Shown piece after piece: positions 1 through 7,924 of a stretch of DNA of 32,605 bases (position 1 is its first letter; each line of letters begins with the position of its first letter). The notes beneath the pieces were generated by a model. That model saw nothing but the letters and a program-made list of their open reading frames with translations. It made no database searches and was not told the DNA's origin. Source of the stretch: Alphaproteobacteria bacterium. GTDB taxonomy: Bacteria > Pseudomonadota > Alphaproteobacteria > ATCC43930 > CGMCC-115725. Location: NCBI GenBank assembly GCA_021325525.1, contig JAJPHB010000002.1, positions 1 through 32,605 on the forward strand. Direction: 5' to 3'. The translations under genes and the position numbers were made by a program.

Positions 1-1
1 G

Positions 2-28
2 CGCTTCATCGAGGCGGGGCGGCTTTAA
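2..28 (+). CDS. Possible 3' end of an upstream gene (partial)
   Basis: From base 2 one forward frame reads RFIEAGRL and stops at TAA (26-28). This could be the tail of a gene entering from outside the window; it would converge on the LuxR-type gene that ends at 178, with the palindromic repeat (58-136) between the two 3' ends, a typical place for such a repeat. Eight residues are too few to identify a family, and the frame may be chance. Confidence 0.25.
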   Translation, partial: RFIEAGRL

Positions 29-57
29 GGGCGCTGACCACCGCACGTTCCGGGCTT

Positions 58-136
58 CGTCTTTGCGAGGACGCGAAGCCGACGAAGCAATCCATGGCGC
101 GGGCTCCTGGATTGCTTCGCGTTGCTCGCAATGACG
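58..136. repeat. Intergenic palindromic repeat (GCGAAGCAATCCA type)
   Basis: A perfect 12-bp inverted repeat, CGAAGCAATCCA (83-94) and TGGATTGCTTCG (108-119), lies inside a second, imperfect outer pair: CGTC plus TTGCGAG (58-69) against CTCGCAA plus GACG (125-136). The transcript could fold into a long two-part hairpin. From memory, palindromes with this core and flanking TTGCGAG/CTCGCAATGACG are dispersed in many copies in Bradyrhizobium and related alphaproteobacteria. It lies downstream of the LuxR-type gene and could shape mRNA 3' ends, but it has no T-run typical of an intrinsic terminator. Confidence 0.8.
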
Positions 137-177
137 GCAATTGGCCGTAGGTTGAGAGAACGCTGAGGATCGGCGGC

Positions 178-753
178 TCAGAGCATGACGAGGCCGAGGC
201 GCGCGGCCTGCGCCACCGCCTCGGTCCGGCTCTCGGCGCCAAGCTTCGCAAGAATGGCGGCGACATGGAACTTGACGGTGTGGAAGGAAAGGCCGAGGCG
301 GCGGGCGATCGCCTTGTTGGAGGCGCCGTCGGCGAGGGCGCCCAGGATCTCGATCTCGCGCGGCGTCAGCGCGGGACGCTCGCTATCCTCGGGCGCTCTC
401 GGCCGCGCGGCGCCGCCGATCGCGGCAATCGCGGCGACCGTGGCGGCCGGATCAGCGGCGAGGCGCAGCACGGCATCGGCGCCGGCGCGGAGCGCCGCGA
501 TCGCCTCCGCCTCCTTGTCGATCAGCGCGATCCAGGCCGGCGGCCGAGCGCGCGGCGGAAGCGCCGGGAAGCCGTCGGCGTCCCGCCAATCCGCGATGAG
601 GACGTCGCAGGGCTCGTCCTCCTCGGCCGCTCCGGCGCCGGCGACGAGGGCGATGCCCGCAGCGCCTCTCAAGCGGCTCTCCAGAGCGCGGCGCCAGGCG
701 TGATCGCGCGTCCGGAGGGCGACAGAGAGAGGCCGCGATGCCGTGCCGGCCAA
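178..753 (-). CDS. LuxR-family transcriptional regulator with atypical receiver domain
   Basis: The C-terminal half (about residues 128-191) is a clear LuxR/GerE helix-turn-helix: LTPREIEIL, then SNKAIARRLGLSFHTVKFHV and a closing TEAVAQAARLGL. The N-terminal 115 residues have receiver-like spacing: DVLIADWRD places an Asp (D55) where the phosphorylated Asp would be, and IAALRAGADAVL resembles the fourth to fifth elements. The usual DD pair is reduced to RDH, and the Thr and Lys of the phosphorylation switch seem missing, so phosphorylation is doubtful. I chose the TTG start at 753 because GGAG lies 10 bases upstream and this start avoids a long overlap with the HtrA-like gene ending at 758; it gives 191 residues. 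An ATG at 795 is the alternative. It is probably co-transcribed with that gene. The role is DNA binding in the cytoplasm; targets are unknown. Confidence 0.82.
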   Translation of the reverse strand: MAGTASRPLSVALRTRDHAWRRALESRLRGAAGIALVAGAGAAEEDEPCDVLIADWRDADGFPALPPRARPPAWIALIDKEAEAIAALRAGADAVLRLAADPAATVAAIAAIGGAARPRAPEDSERPALTPREIEILGALADGASNKAIARRLGLSFHTVKFHVAAILAKLGAESRTEAVAQAARLGLVML

Positions 754-757
754 GGCG

Positions 758-1675
758 TCAGCGCTCCGCCGCCATCCGCTCGCCGATGACGACATCGAGA
801 GCGGCCGAGGCGCCGCCGCGCAGCAGCGCCAGCCTGACCGTGCCGCCGACGCTGTCGGCGCCGAGGAGGCGCATGACATCGCGCACGCGCGCCACCGGCG
901 TCCCGTTCCAGGCGAGAATGACGTCGCCGATCAGGAGGCCGGCGCGGGCGCCCGGCCCCTCGGGATCGAGGCTGACGACGAGGATCCCGCCCTTGCGCTC
1001 TGACGCGGGCGCCTCGCCTTTGCGCGTCCCGAGCGCCACCGCGTGCAGGCCGGCGCCGAGATAGCCGCGCGGAATGCGGCCTTTGGCGAGGAGCTGATCG
1101 ACGACGCGGTCGATCGTCGAGCGCGGAATGGCGAGCGCGCGCCGGCGCGGGCCGGACACGGCCATGCCGAGGACGCGCCCCTCCGCGTCGATGAGGGCGC
1201 CTCCCTCGGCGCCCGGAGGAAGGCGCAGATCGAGCCGCATCAGCAGGTCGATCGTGCCGCCGCGCCGGCTCTCCCACGGACCGCCGGCGACCGCGACGAG
1301 GCCGAGCGCGGCGGCAGGCGCGCCGTCATGGCTGCCGACGGCGACGACGATGCTGCCGGCGCGCGCCGCGCCGGCATCGCCGAGCGCGGCGGCGGGGAGG
1401 TCGCCGGGCTCGAAGCGGAGCAGCGCGACATCGGTCGTGGGATCACGCCCGACGAGCGAAGCCGGGAGCGAGCGCCCGCCCGGCAGTGCGAGGGTGATCT
1501 CGTCGTCGCGGGCCAGCGCCTCCTCCGCCGTCACGACGAGGCCGGGGCGCCAGTGAATGCCGCTCGCCGGCCAGCGGCTGCCGCTCTCGACGGCGACGAC
1601 GCTGTCGGCCGCGCGCTCGACGAGGCCCGCGAGATGCTCGGAAAAGGCGGCGACGGGATTAGCGGAGGGAGTCAT
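758..1675 (-). CDS. HtrA/DegP-like S1C protein with PDZ domain, catalytic residues lost
   Basis: This 305-residue protein has the order of an S1C protease: a trypsin-like domain (about 20-195) and one C-terminal PDZ domain (about 203-300, YLGAGL, ARAGLLIGDVILAWNG). Landmarks are GLVVTAEEAL (45-54), DPTTDVALL (78-86) and PPGAEGGALIDAEGRVLG (153-170). In active HtrA proteins these read TNxHVV, SDxALL and GNSGGAL. Here the His position is Glu52, the Asp is kept (Asp82) and the Ser position is Glu157, so proteolysis is not expected; a scaffolding or peptide-sensing role is inferred. No convincing signal peptide is seen at the chosen start, so it may be cytoplasmic, or the start may be wrong. The ATG at 1675 was chosen because an in-frame extension to 1855 would run through the divergent copper promoter. 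It is followed directly by the LuxR-type gene, suggesting a two-gene operon. Confidence 0.85.
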   Translation of the reverse strand: MTPSANPVAAFSEHLAGLVERAADSVVAVESGSRWPASGIHWRPGLVVTAEEALARDDEITLALPGGRSLPASLVGRDPTTDVALLRFEPGDLPAAALGDAGAARAGSIVVAVGSHDGAPAAALGLVAVAGGPWESRRGGTIDLLMRLDLRLPPGAEGGALIDAEGRVLGMAVSGPRRRALAIPRSTIDRVVDQLLAKGRIPRGYLGAGLHAVALGTRKGEAPASERKGGILVVSLDPEGPGARAGLLIGDVILAWNGTPVARVRDVMRLLGADSVGGTVRLALLRGGASAALDVVIGERMAAER

Positions 1676-1781
1676 GGCGCTCTCTTTCGGTGGCTGCATG
1701 GCAGCGAATATGGCGCCGCCGCCCTCCGCTTCATATCCGCCGGATGGCCAGGTCGCCGGACCTCGTCGTAGCGACCGGGCC

Positions 1782-1812
1782 TTGACCTTCCAGCGGCGGG
1801 AAGCCCCATATT
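1782..1812 (+). promoter_or_regulatory. CueR/HmrR-type copper promoter and operator
   Basis: A -35 element TTGACC (1782-1787) and a -10-like CATATT (1807-1812) are separated by 19 bp, the long spacer typical of MerR-family targets. Between them lies a dyad, CTTCC (1787-1791), 7 bp, GGAAG (1799-1803), with the same half-site and spacing as known CueR-type operators, as I recall them for E. coli copA. The site lies 34 bases upstream of copZ and the cognate regulator gene ends the operon, so copper-induced and autoregulated transcription is expected. Confidence 0.85.
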
Positions 1813-1845
1813 CCCTCCAGTAAGCTGGAAGGATGAGGATCGGCC

Positions 1846-2079
1846 ATGGATGCAAATCGCTCGCATGACACTCCCGCCTCGGGGACGGTGCTGGCCGTCA
1901 CCGGCATGACCTGCTCGGGCTGCGCCGCGACGCTGCAGCGCGTCTTGTCGCGCGTCCCCGGCGTCAGCCGCGTCGACGTCGACCTCGCGGGCGGCCGGGC
2001 GATGGTGGGCGGCACCGCCGCTCCCGCGGCGCTCATCGCCGCGGTCGAGGCGGCGGGCTACGGGGCACGGCTCTCGTAG
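1846..2079 (+). CDS. copZ: CopZ-like copper chaperone (heavy-metal-associated domain)
   Basis: A 77-residue protein that is essentially one ferredoxin-like HMA domain. The metal loop is GMTCSGC (residues 20-26), with the two Cys of the MxCxxC motif that bind Cu(I). The later PGVSRVDVDLAGGRA and AVEAAGYGA are typical of the fold. It would carry Cu(I) in the cytoplasm to the ATPase encoded 21 bases downstream. The ATG at 1846 has GAGGA six bases upstream. It is the first gene after the CueR-type promoter. It is slightly longer than usual CopZ because of a 13-residue polar N-terminus. A mercury-type MerP role is less likely, as there is no signal peptide and the context is copper. Confidence 0.9.
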   Translation: MDANRSHDTPASGTVLAVTGMTCSGCAATLQRVLSRVPGVSRVDVDLAGGRAMVGGTAAPAALIAAVEAAGYGARLS

Positions 2080-2100
2080 AGGAGGGTCGGGAAGAGCCAA

Positions 2101-4509
2101 ATGAGCACGGCCGAGACCATCGCCGCCGCCCGCGAACGCGTCATCCTGCCGATCGAAGGCATGAGCTGCGCCACCTGCGCCGGCCGCGTCGAGACGGCGC
2201 TGTCGCGCCTGCCCGGCGTGCACGCCTCGGTCAATCTCGCGGCCGAGCAGGCGGAGGTGCAGTACGATCCGGCGCGCGCCGGCCCGGCCGATCTCGCCGA
2301 GGCGGTCGAGCGCGCGGGCTACGCCGTTCCCCATGAGCGGCGCGTGCTCGCCATCTCCGGCATGACCTGCGCCACCTGCGCCGGGCGCGTCGAGACGGCG
2401 CTCCGCCGCGTTGCGGGGGTGACGCGCGCCGAGGTCAATCTCGCGAGCGAGAGAGCCGCCGTCGAGGGTCTCGCCGGCCTCCTTCGCCCCGCCGACCTCA
2501 TCGCCGCCGTGCGGCGCGCCGGCTACGAGGCCGAGCTCCTCACGGGCGACGCCGAGCGCGACCGTCACGTCGCCGCCGACGAGGAAAAGCGGCTGCGCCG
2601 GGAGAGCGGGCGCGTCGCCGCGGCGCTGGCGCTCTCCGCGCCGCTCCTCCTCCCCATGCTGGGCGTGCCGCTGCCGGGCTGGCTCCAGCTCGCGCTGGCG
2701 ACGCCGGTCCAGTTCGTCCTCGGCGCCCGCTTCTACCGCGCCGCCTGGAAGGCGCTGAGGGCGGGGACCGGAAACATGGATCTGCTCGTCGCGCTCGGCA
2801 CCTCGGCGGCCTATTTCCTCAGCCTCTATCTCCTCGCCGCCGGCATGGGGCGGCACCTCTATTTCGAGGCGGCGGCGATCGTCATCGCCCTCGTGCTCCT
2901 CGGCAAGTGGCTGGAGGGGCGCGCCAAGCGCTCCACCACCGCCGCGCTCCGCGCGCTGACGGCGCTGCGGCCGGAGCGCGCCCGGATCGAGCGCGAGGGC
3001 GGCGAGATCGAGGTGCCGGTCGATGCCATCGCCATCGGCGACGTCGTTGTCGTGCGGCCCGGCGAAAGGCTGCCGGTCGACGGCCTCGTCCTTTCCGGGC
3101 AGAGCGAGGCGGATGAGAGCCTCATCACCGGCGAAAGCCTGCCCGTCGTGAAATCGGCAGGCGCCCGCGTCACCGCCGGCTCCATCAACGGCAGCGGCTT
3201 GCTGCGCGTCGAGACGCGCGCCGTCGGCAAGGAGACGACGCTCTCGCGCATCATCGCCCTCGTCGAGACGGCACAGGCGAAGAAGGCGCCGGTGCAGCGC
3301 CTCGTCGACCGCGTCGCCGCCATCTTCGTGCCGGTTGTCCTCGCCATCGCCCTCGCGGCTTTCGTCGGCTGGTGGTTCGCGACCGGCGATGTCGCCGCCG
3401 CGATCCTTGCGGCCGTCGCGGTGCTGGTCATCGCCTGCCCCTGCGCGCTCGGCCTCGCGACGCCGACGGCGCTGATGGTCGGCACCGGCGTCGCGGCGCG
3501 GGCCGGCATCCTCATCCGCGACGCCGAGGCGTTGGAAAACGCGCATCGGCTCGACACGATCGTGCTCGACAAGACCGGCACCCTCACCGCGGGCAAGCCC
3601 GCCGTGACCGAGATCGTGCCCCTCGGGATCGCCGAGGACGAGCTGCTGCGCCTCGCCGCCGCGGCGGAGAGCGGCAGCGAGCACCCGCTCGCGCGCGCCA
3701 TCCGGCATCGCGCGGAAGGGCAGGACTTGCCGGTGCTCTCCGAATTCCGCAGCCATACCGGCAAGGGTCTGACGGCGGCGCTCGGCGGCCGCCGCTTCGC
3801 CCTCGGCAATCGCCGTCTCCTCTCCGAGAACGGCGTCTCGACGGACCCGCTGGAAGCCGCGGCGCGAGCCCTCGAAGCGCGCGGACGGACGGTGATGTGG
3901 GCGGCAGCGCTGACCCCGGCGCCGCAGCTTCTGGGCGTCATCGCCGTCGCCGATCCGGTGAAGCCTGGCGCGCGCGAGGCCGTGCGCCGCCTCCATGAGG
4001 CCGGCATCGCGACCGTGCTCCTCACCGGCGACAACGAGCGCACCGCCGCCGCCGTCGCGGCCGAGCTCGGGGTCCAGCGGGTGATGGCGGGCGTACTTCC
4101 GGAGGGGAAGGCCGCCGAAATCGAGCGCCTGCGCGCCGAAGGGCACTGCACCGGCATGGTCGGCGACGGCGTCAACGACGCGCCGGCACTGGCCGCCGCC
4201 GATATCGGCATCGCCATGGGGACGGGCGCCGATGTGGCGATGGAGACCGCGGGCGTCACCTTGATGCGCGGCGACCCGCTGCTCATCGCCGATGCGATCC
4301 GGGTCAGCCGCGCCACCTACCGCAAGATCCGCCAGGGCCTCTTCTGGGCGTTCTTCTACAATGTGGTCGGTATGCCGCTGGCGGCGATCGGGCTCCTGAG
4401 CCCGATGATCGCCGGCGCCGCCATGGCGCTCTCCTCGGTGAGCGTCGTCGCGAACGCGCTGCTGCTGCGCCGCTGGCGGCCGGCCGCCGCGAAGGAGGCG
4501 CTGAGATGA
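2101..4509 (+). CDS. copA: Copper-exporting P1B-type ATPase
   Basis: An 802-residue inner-membrane pump that uses ATP to export Cu(I). Two N-terminal HMA domains carry GMSCATC (Cys23, Cys26) and GMTCATC (Cys90, Cys93). About eight membrane segments follow from residue 172. The actuator loop has LITGES (341-346). The membrane copper site is CPC (446-448), with the late-helix residues YN and MxxSS (MALSSVS) that mark Cu(I)-specific P1B-1 pumps. The phosphorylated Asp is D490 in DKTGTLT. The nucleotide domain has SEHPLARAI, and the hinge is [12 protein letters not shown]. Its length is normal for CopA. It receives copper from the chaperone upstream, and its last four bases overlap the regulator start (ATGA), so the three genes form one operon. 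Silver may also be a substrate. Confidence 0.97.
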   Translation: MSTAETIAAARERVILPIEGMSCATCAGRVETALSRLPGVHASVNLAAEQAEVQYDPARAGPADLAEAVERAGYAVPHERRVLAISGMTCATCAGRVETALRRVAGVTRAEVNLASERAAVEGLAGLLRPADLIAAVRRAGYEAELLTGDAERDRHVAADEEKRLRRESGRVAAALALSAPLLLPMLGVPLPGWLQLALATPVQFVLGARFYRAAWKALRAGTGNMDLLVALGTSAAYFLSLYLLAAGMGRHLYFEAAAIVIALVLLGKWLEGRAKRSTTAALRALTALRPERARIEREGGEIEVPVDAIAIGDVVVVRPGERLPVDGLVLSGQSEADESLITGESLPVVKSAGARVTAGSINGSGLLRVETRAVGKETTLSRIIALVETAQAKKAPVQRLVDRVAAIFVPVVLAIALAAFVGWWFATGDVAAAILAAVAVLVIACPCALGLATPTALMVGTGVAARAGILIRDAEALENAHRLDTIVLDKTGTLTAGKPAVTEIVPLGIAEDELLRLAAAAESGSEHPLARAIRHRAEGQDLPVLSEFRSHTGKGLTAALGGRRFALGNRRLLSENGVSTDPLEAAARALEARGRTVMWAAALTPAPQLLGVIAVADPVKPGAREAVRRLHEAGIATVLLTGDNERTAAAVAAELGVQRVMAGVLPEGKAAEIERLRAEGHCTGMVGDGVNDAPALAAADIGIAMGTGADVAMETAGVTLMRGDPLLIADAIRVSRATYRKIRQGLFWAFFYNVVGMPLAAIGLLSPMIAGAAMALSSVSVVANALLLRRWRPAAAKEALR

Positions 4510-4919
4510 AGGCGAATGGCGCGATGACGATCGGCGAGGCGGCGGCGCGCACGGGCGTGCCGCCCAAGACCATCCGCTTCTACGAGGAGATCGGCCTCAT
4601 CGCGCCGGCCGAGCGGCTCGAGAACCGCTACCGGAGCTATGACGAGGCGGATATCCGCACCCTGCGCTTCATCCACCGGGCGCGCGGCCTCGGCTTCTCC
4701 CTCAAGGACATCGCCGCGCTGCTCGCGCTCTATCGCGACCGCAAGCGGGCGAGCCGGGAGGTGAAGCGCCTCGCCCTCGCGCGTGTCGCCGAGCTCGACC
4801 GCAAGATCGCCGAGATGACGGCGATCCGCAACACGATCGCCGACCTCGCCGCGCGCTGCCACGGCAACAATCGTCCGGACTGCCCCATCCTCGACGAGCT
4901 CGAAGCGGCGGCCCCTTGA
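4506..4919 (+). CDS. cueR: MerR-family copper-responsive regulator (CueR/HmrR)
   Basis: A 137-residue MerR-family activator. The winged helix starts at [20 protein letters not shown], then a dimerisation helix follows (about 80-112). The C-terminal metal loop contains Cys118 and Cys126 as C-x7-C (CHGNNRPDC), the signature of monovalent copper/silver/gold sensors. Ser83 (KRASREV) sits at the position that is Ser in CueR-type and Cys in divalent-metal MerR members. It would bind the dyad at 1787-1803 and distort it to activate transcription. The first ATG overlaps the copA stop; an internal ATG at 4524 gives the more conventional N-terminus MTIGEAA and is equally possible. Being last in the operon, it is likely autoregulated. 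The name hmrR is used for the same protein in rhizobia. Confidence 0.93.
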   Translation: MKANGAMTIGEAAARTGVPPKTIRFYEEIGLIAPAERLENRYRSYDEADIRTLRFIHRARGLGFSLKDIAALLALYRDRKRASREVKRLALARVAELDRKIAEMTAIRNTIADLAARCHGNNRPDCPILDELEAAAP

Positions 4920-4926
4920 ACCCCGG

Positions 4927-5964
4927 TCAATACAGCAGGGATTTGTCGAGGATGTTGCGCATGAGATCCGTGCGGCCCGCGAGGTAATGCCGGAGGTTCT
5001 CGCAGAAAATCTCGGTGATCTTCGCGTTCTCCGTCACCACCGTCGAGGCCGAGTGCGGACTGATGAGGACGTTCTCCAGATCCCAGAGCGGGCTGTCGGG
5101 CGGCAGCGGCTCGATCGTCGCGACATCGAGCGCCGCGAAGCCGAGATGGCCGCTGCGCAGATTGGCGATCAGCGCCTCCTCGTCCACCACCTGCCCGCGC
5201 GCGATGTTGACGAAGACCGAGCCCTTGCGCATTGCCGCGAAGGCCGCGGCGTCGATCATCCGCTCGGTCTCGGCCGTATGCGGCACGGTGACGATCGTCG
5301 CATCGGCCTCGGCGAGCGTGGCGTGAAGCGCGGAGGCCGGCCTGATCTCGTCGAAGAGCGCGTTATGCGCCCGCCCCTTCTCGGCATGGCGCGCCACCGC
5401 GATGCTGCGCAGCTCGAAAGCGCGCGCCCGCTGCGCGATGCCGCGGGCGAGATCGCCCGCGCCGACGATCGCGAGGACGCGGCCCGCGACTTCGCGGCCG
5501 CAATAGCGCAGCCAGCGATGCTGCCGCTGCTCCGCTTGCAGATGGGCGAGGCCGCGCCAATGGGCGAGGAGCGCCATGAAGACGAATTCGGCGAGCGGGC
5601 CGGCATGGACGCCGCGCGCCGTCGTCACCAGCACATCGGAATCCTGGAGCCCGAGCGCCTTGACGCTCTGGCCGACGCCGGTCGAGGTCGTCTGCACCCA
5701 TTTGAGGCGGCGCGCCAGCGCCGCATCCTCGCGCTTGCGCGGCAGGTCCCAAAGAATGTCGGCGCGCGCCAGCGCCTCGCGCCAGCGCCGCTCCTGATCC
5801 GGGCTGCGCGTGAAGGGGTGGCCGACATGGTCGGCGACGTAGCGGATGGGCGGCCAGAGGTCGGGCTCGCAAACGATGTCGAGGCGCGCGGGATCGACGG
5901 CGCGAATGCGCGCGACATGTTCTGCCTCGAGAGGCGAGGTGATGAAGACGCAGAGCTTCGTCAT
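4927..5964 (-). CDS. D-2-hydroxyacid dehydrogenase, NAD-dependent
   Basis: A 345-residue cytoplasmic oxidoreductase of the D-isomer 2-hydroxyacid dehydrogenase family, which interconverts a 2-hydroxyacid and its 2-keto acid. The Rossmann loop is VGAGDLARGIA (about 167-177), a variant of GxGxxG. Catalytic residues are visible as Arg256 (NIARGQVVDE), Glu285 (IEPLPPDSPLW) and His304 (SPHSAS). The N-terminal substrate domain includes QTTSTGVGQ and a linker TARGVHAGPLAEFV. No ACT domain is present, so it is not SerA. The true substrate (glyoxylate, hydroxypyruvate or another acid) cannot be told from sequence. The gene converges on cueR with 7 bases between stop codons. A TATAAC element and a 14-bp palindrome lie about 100 bases upstream. 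Confidence 0.9.
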   Translation of the reverse strand: MTKLCVFITSPLEAEHVARIRAVDPARLDIVCEPDLWPPIRYVADHVGHPFTRSPDQERRWREALARADILWDLPRKREDAALARRLKWVQTTSTGVGQSVKALGLQDSDVLVTTARGVHAGPLAEFVFMALLAHWRGLAHLQAEQRQHRWLRYCGREVAGRVLAIVGAGDLARGIAQRARAFELRSIAVARHAEKGRAHNALFDEIRPASALHATLAEADATIVTVPHTAETERMIDAAAFAAMRKGSVFVNIARGQVVDEEALIANLRSGHLGFAALDVATIEPLPPDSPLWDLENVLISPHSASTVVTENAKITEIFCENLRHYLAGRTDLMRNILDKSLLY

Positions 5965-6059
5965 GGGGCGGCGTCCAGTGAAGCGGAATGGCGGGCAGCG
6001 CGCCGTCCGCTCCCGGCTCGCCGCGGCAGCGGGCGGTCACGCGCTGTGGGGAGGCGAAC

Positions 6060-6079
6060 GTTATACGGGCCGCGGCCCG
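6060..6079 (-). promoter_or_regulatory. Possible promoter with palindromic operator for the dehydrogenase
   Basis: On the minus strand TATAAC (6065-6060) could be a -10 element for the dehydrogenase starting at 5964. A perfect 14-bp palindrome, CGGGCCGCGGCCCG (6066-6079), abuts it on the upstream side, where a -10/-35 spacer would lie. A second small hairpin, GCAAAA/TTTTGC (6082-6097), follows. No good -35 hexamer is seen at 16-18 bp, so this is weak. The rest of 5965-6164 holds nothing I recognise. Confidence 0.3.
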
Positions 6080-6164
6080 GAGCAAAACGACTTTTGCGCC
6101 GTGAATGCGTGGCCGCGCGACGGCCGAAAGCCCCGCCCCTAGGGAGCGCCCGCTCGCTCGTTCC

Positions 6165-6771
6165 TCAATAGCGCAGCAAGGCGGCGGCGACGCCGGCACC
6201 GGGCAGCGCCTCTCTCGGCACCATGGCGACCATGCCGCCCTGGCGCAGCGTCTGCGCCGCGGCGTAGTCGAGGAGATCGTCGTCCTCGGCTTCCCGCCGC
6301 GCATGCGCGACCACCCGCTGCGCGCCGTCGTCGTATCGGCCCCAAAGATCGGCGCCCTCGGCGCGGCACCGCCGAGAGCGCCAGAATGAGAAAGGCGTCT
6401 TGCTTCTGCATCAAGGGCAGCAGCGGCCTTATGACGAAGCGCCGCCCGACCGCCACGGCCTCGTCGAGCGCGAATGGCACCCGGAAAAAGCGGAACGTCC
6501 CCGGCGCCGCGAACACGGCGAGGCCGCGCTTCTGATGACGCCAGAACTCGCCGTCATCGCTCAGCGTTCGAGCCGGCTTCAACAGCGCCGCCGCCGCGGG
6601 CCGGCGGCATCCGCTGGCGAGGAGGCGTTAGAGCGCGGCACCGACCAGGCGTCGCAGGCGGATGGCATCCTGGCGGATTTCGCGGCCGGCGATATGGGTC
6701 GGCATGAACATCGAAACCGCGGGCGTCGCCTCGGTCGCAGCGAGCGTGCGGAGATCGTCGATCCCGATCAT
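6165..6771 (-). pseudogene. Decayed baeRF-family (archaeo-eukaryotic release-factor-like) gene
   Basis: The start MIGIDDLRTL (ATG at 6771), followed by MFMPTHIAGREIRQD, then LLKPARTLSDDGEFWRHQ and RPLLPLMQKQDAFLILALS, matches the N-terminal part of the bacterial baeRF family (I judge family 3). The frame is cut by a TAA stop at 6630-6628, where the family continues without a break. After LALS (near 6372) the sequence jumps into another frame and resumes only with the family's C-terminus: EGADLWGRYDDGAQRVV, DDDLLDYAAAQTLRQGG and ALPGAGVAAALLRY before TGA at 6167-6165. By comparison with the roughly 360-380 residue family, some 170-180 middle residues are missing. Thus there is one nonsense codon and one out-of-frame internal deletion. 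Family members are thought to be linked to ribosome or tRNA-peptide release; no function is expected here. It lies 116 bases downstream of the methyltransferase. Confidence 0.85.
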
Positions 6772-6887
6772 GGCGTGCCTCGTCTCCTCAGCCTCTCCAT
6801 GCGGAACGCCGCGGCCGGCGGCGATCGTTCCACCGCTGTCGCAGCCGCGGTCGGCGCGCCGGCCGATGGCGGAGTCCCGCCGCGGGT

Positions 6888-7904
6888 TCACTTCATCCCG
6901 ATCACCATCGAATGCGGGCCGGCGAGCGGCGCGACGCGGGTATCGCGGAAGCCCGCCTCGCGCATCCAGCCCATGCACTCGGCGCCGGTGTAGTCGAAGC
7001 CGCCTTTCGTCTCGATCAGCATGTTGAGGCTCATCAGCAGCCCCGCCGCGTTGGTCCGGCGGTCGTCGTCGATGATCATGTCGTAGACGATGAGCGCGCC
7101 GCCCCCCGGCAGCGCCCGATGCGCCTTCGCCAGCAGCGCCTTCTTCGTCGGCAAATCCCAATCGTGGAGGATATGGCCCATGACGAGCACGTCGGCGCGC
7201 GGCAGCTCGTCGCGCATGAAGTCGCCGGGGAAGAAGCGGAGCCGGTCGGCGAGGCCGTGATCGCGGACATAGCGCTCGAAGACGCTGCGAACCGCGGGAA
7301 GGTCGAAGCCGCCGCCGCTGAGGTGCGGATGCGCGAGCGCGAGCTGCACGGGCAGGCAGCCCTGCGCCGCGCCGATGTCGATCACGGTTCGATAATCCTG
7401 CCAGGGAAAGGCGTGCGCCATGATCGCGGCATTGGCAAGGCTGGCGCCCGTCATGCCGGCGAGAAAGCTTTCGAGCCGCGCCGGATCGGCGTAGAGCGCC
7501 GCGAAGGTGTCGCCGCCGCCCTTCGATTCGTTCTGCGGCTCGCCCGTCCGCAAGGACTCGGTGAGCGCGCCCCAGAAGCCGTAGAGGCGGGCGTTCAGCA
7601 TTTCGAGGAGGCCGCCGACATAGCCGGGCTTGCCCCGGTCGAGATAGAGGCCGGTCTCCGCCGTATTCGCGTAGCGGCCGGCCGCGTCGCGCTCGAGCAT
7701 GCCGAGCGCGACGAGCGCGTCGAAGAAGTCGCGGGCGCTGCGCGCGTGGAGGCCCAGGCGGCGCCGCAGCTCTTCCGCCTCGAGCGGGCCGTCGGCAAGA
7801 GCCGTGAAGACCCCGAGCTCGACGGCGCTGAGGAAGGTCTTCGACGCCATGAAGCCCATGCCGAGCTGCATGATGCGGGCGGGCGTAACCGGAGCGTTCT
7901 GCAT
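6888..7904 (-). CDS. SAM-dependent O-methyltransferase (COMT / CrtF-like)
   Basis: A 338-residue methyltransferase of the plant-COMT-like family. The N-terminal part (about 10-100) is a winged-helix dimerisation domain ([19 protein letters not shown]). The C-terminal Rossmann domain has motif [10 protein letters not shown] (174-182), the acidic ribose-binding GFDLPAV (199-205), and HILHDWD (244-250), whose His247-Asp pair matches the catalytic base region of O-methyltransferases. It would transfer a methyl group from S-adenosylmethionine to a hydroxyl of a small molecule; hydroxyneurosporene methyltransferase (CrtF) is a relative, but no carotenoid or photosynthesis genes are nearby, so the substrate is open. 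I chose ATG 7904, with GAAGGAAG just upstream; the in-frame extension to 7961 is only translated intergenic repeat. It is divergent from the binding-protein gene at 8146. Confidence 0.88.
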   Translation of the reverse strand: MQNAPVTPARIMQLGMGFMASKTFLSAVELGVFTALADGPLEAEELRRRLGLHARSARDFFDALVALGMLERDAAGRYANTAETGLYLDRGKPGYVGGLLEMLNARLYGFWGALTESLRTGEPQNESKGGGDTFAALYADPARLESFLAGMTGASLANAAIMAHAFPWQDYRTVIDIGAAQGCLPVQLALAHPHLSGGGFDLPAVRSVFERYVRDHGLADRLRFFPGDFMRDELPRADVLVMGHILHDWDLPTKKALLAKAHRALPGGGALIVYDMIIDDDRRTNAAGLLMSLNMLIETKGGFDYTGAECMGWMREAGFRDTRVAPLAGPHSMVIGMK

Positions 7905-7924
7905 GTGTCTTCCTTCTGTGATTT

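Noticed and set aside
1672-4146. Very long open frame on the minus strand opposite copZ-copA
   Set aside because: It mirrors the codon pattern of copA in a GC-rich gene, is full of Arg/Gly/Asp/His-rich low-complexity sequence, and shows no domain. It is an antisense shadow.
6139-6582. A separate 147-residue protein starting at TTG 6582
   Set aside because: Its first 70 residues continue the baeRF family after the TAA stop and the rest is out-of-frame Arg-rich sequence, so it is part of the pseudogene.
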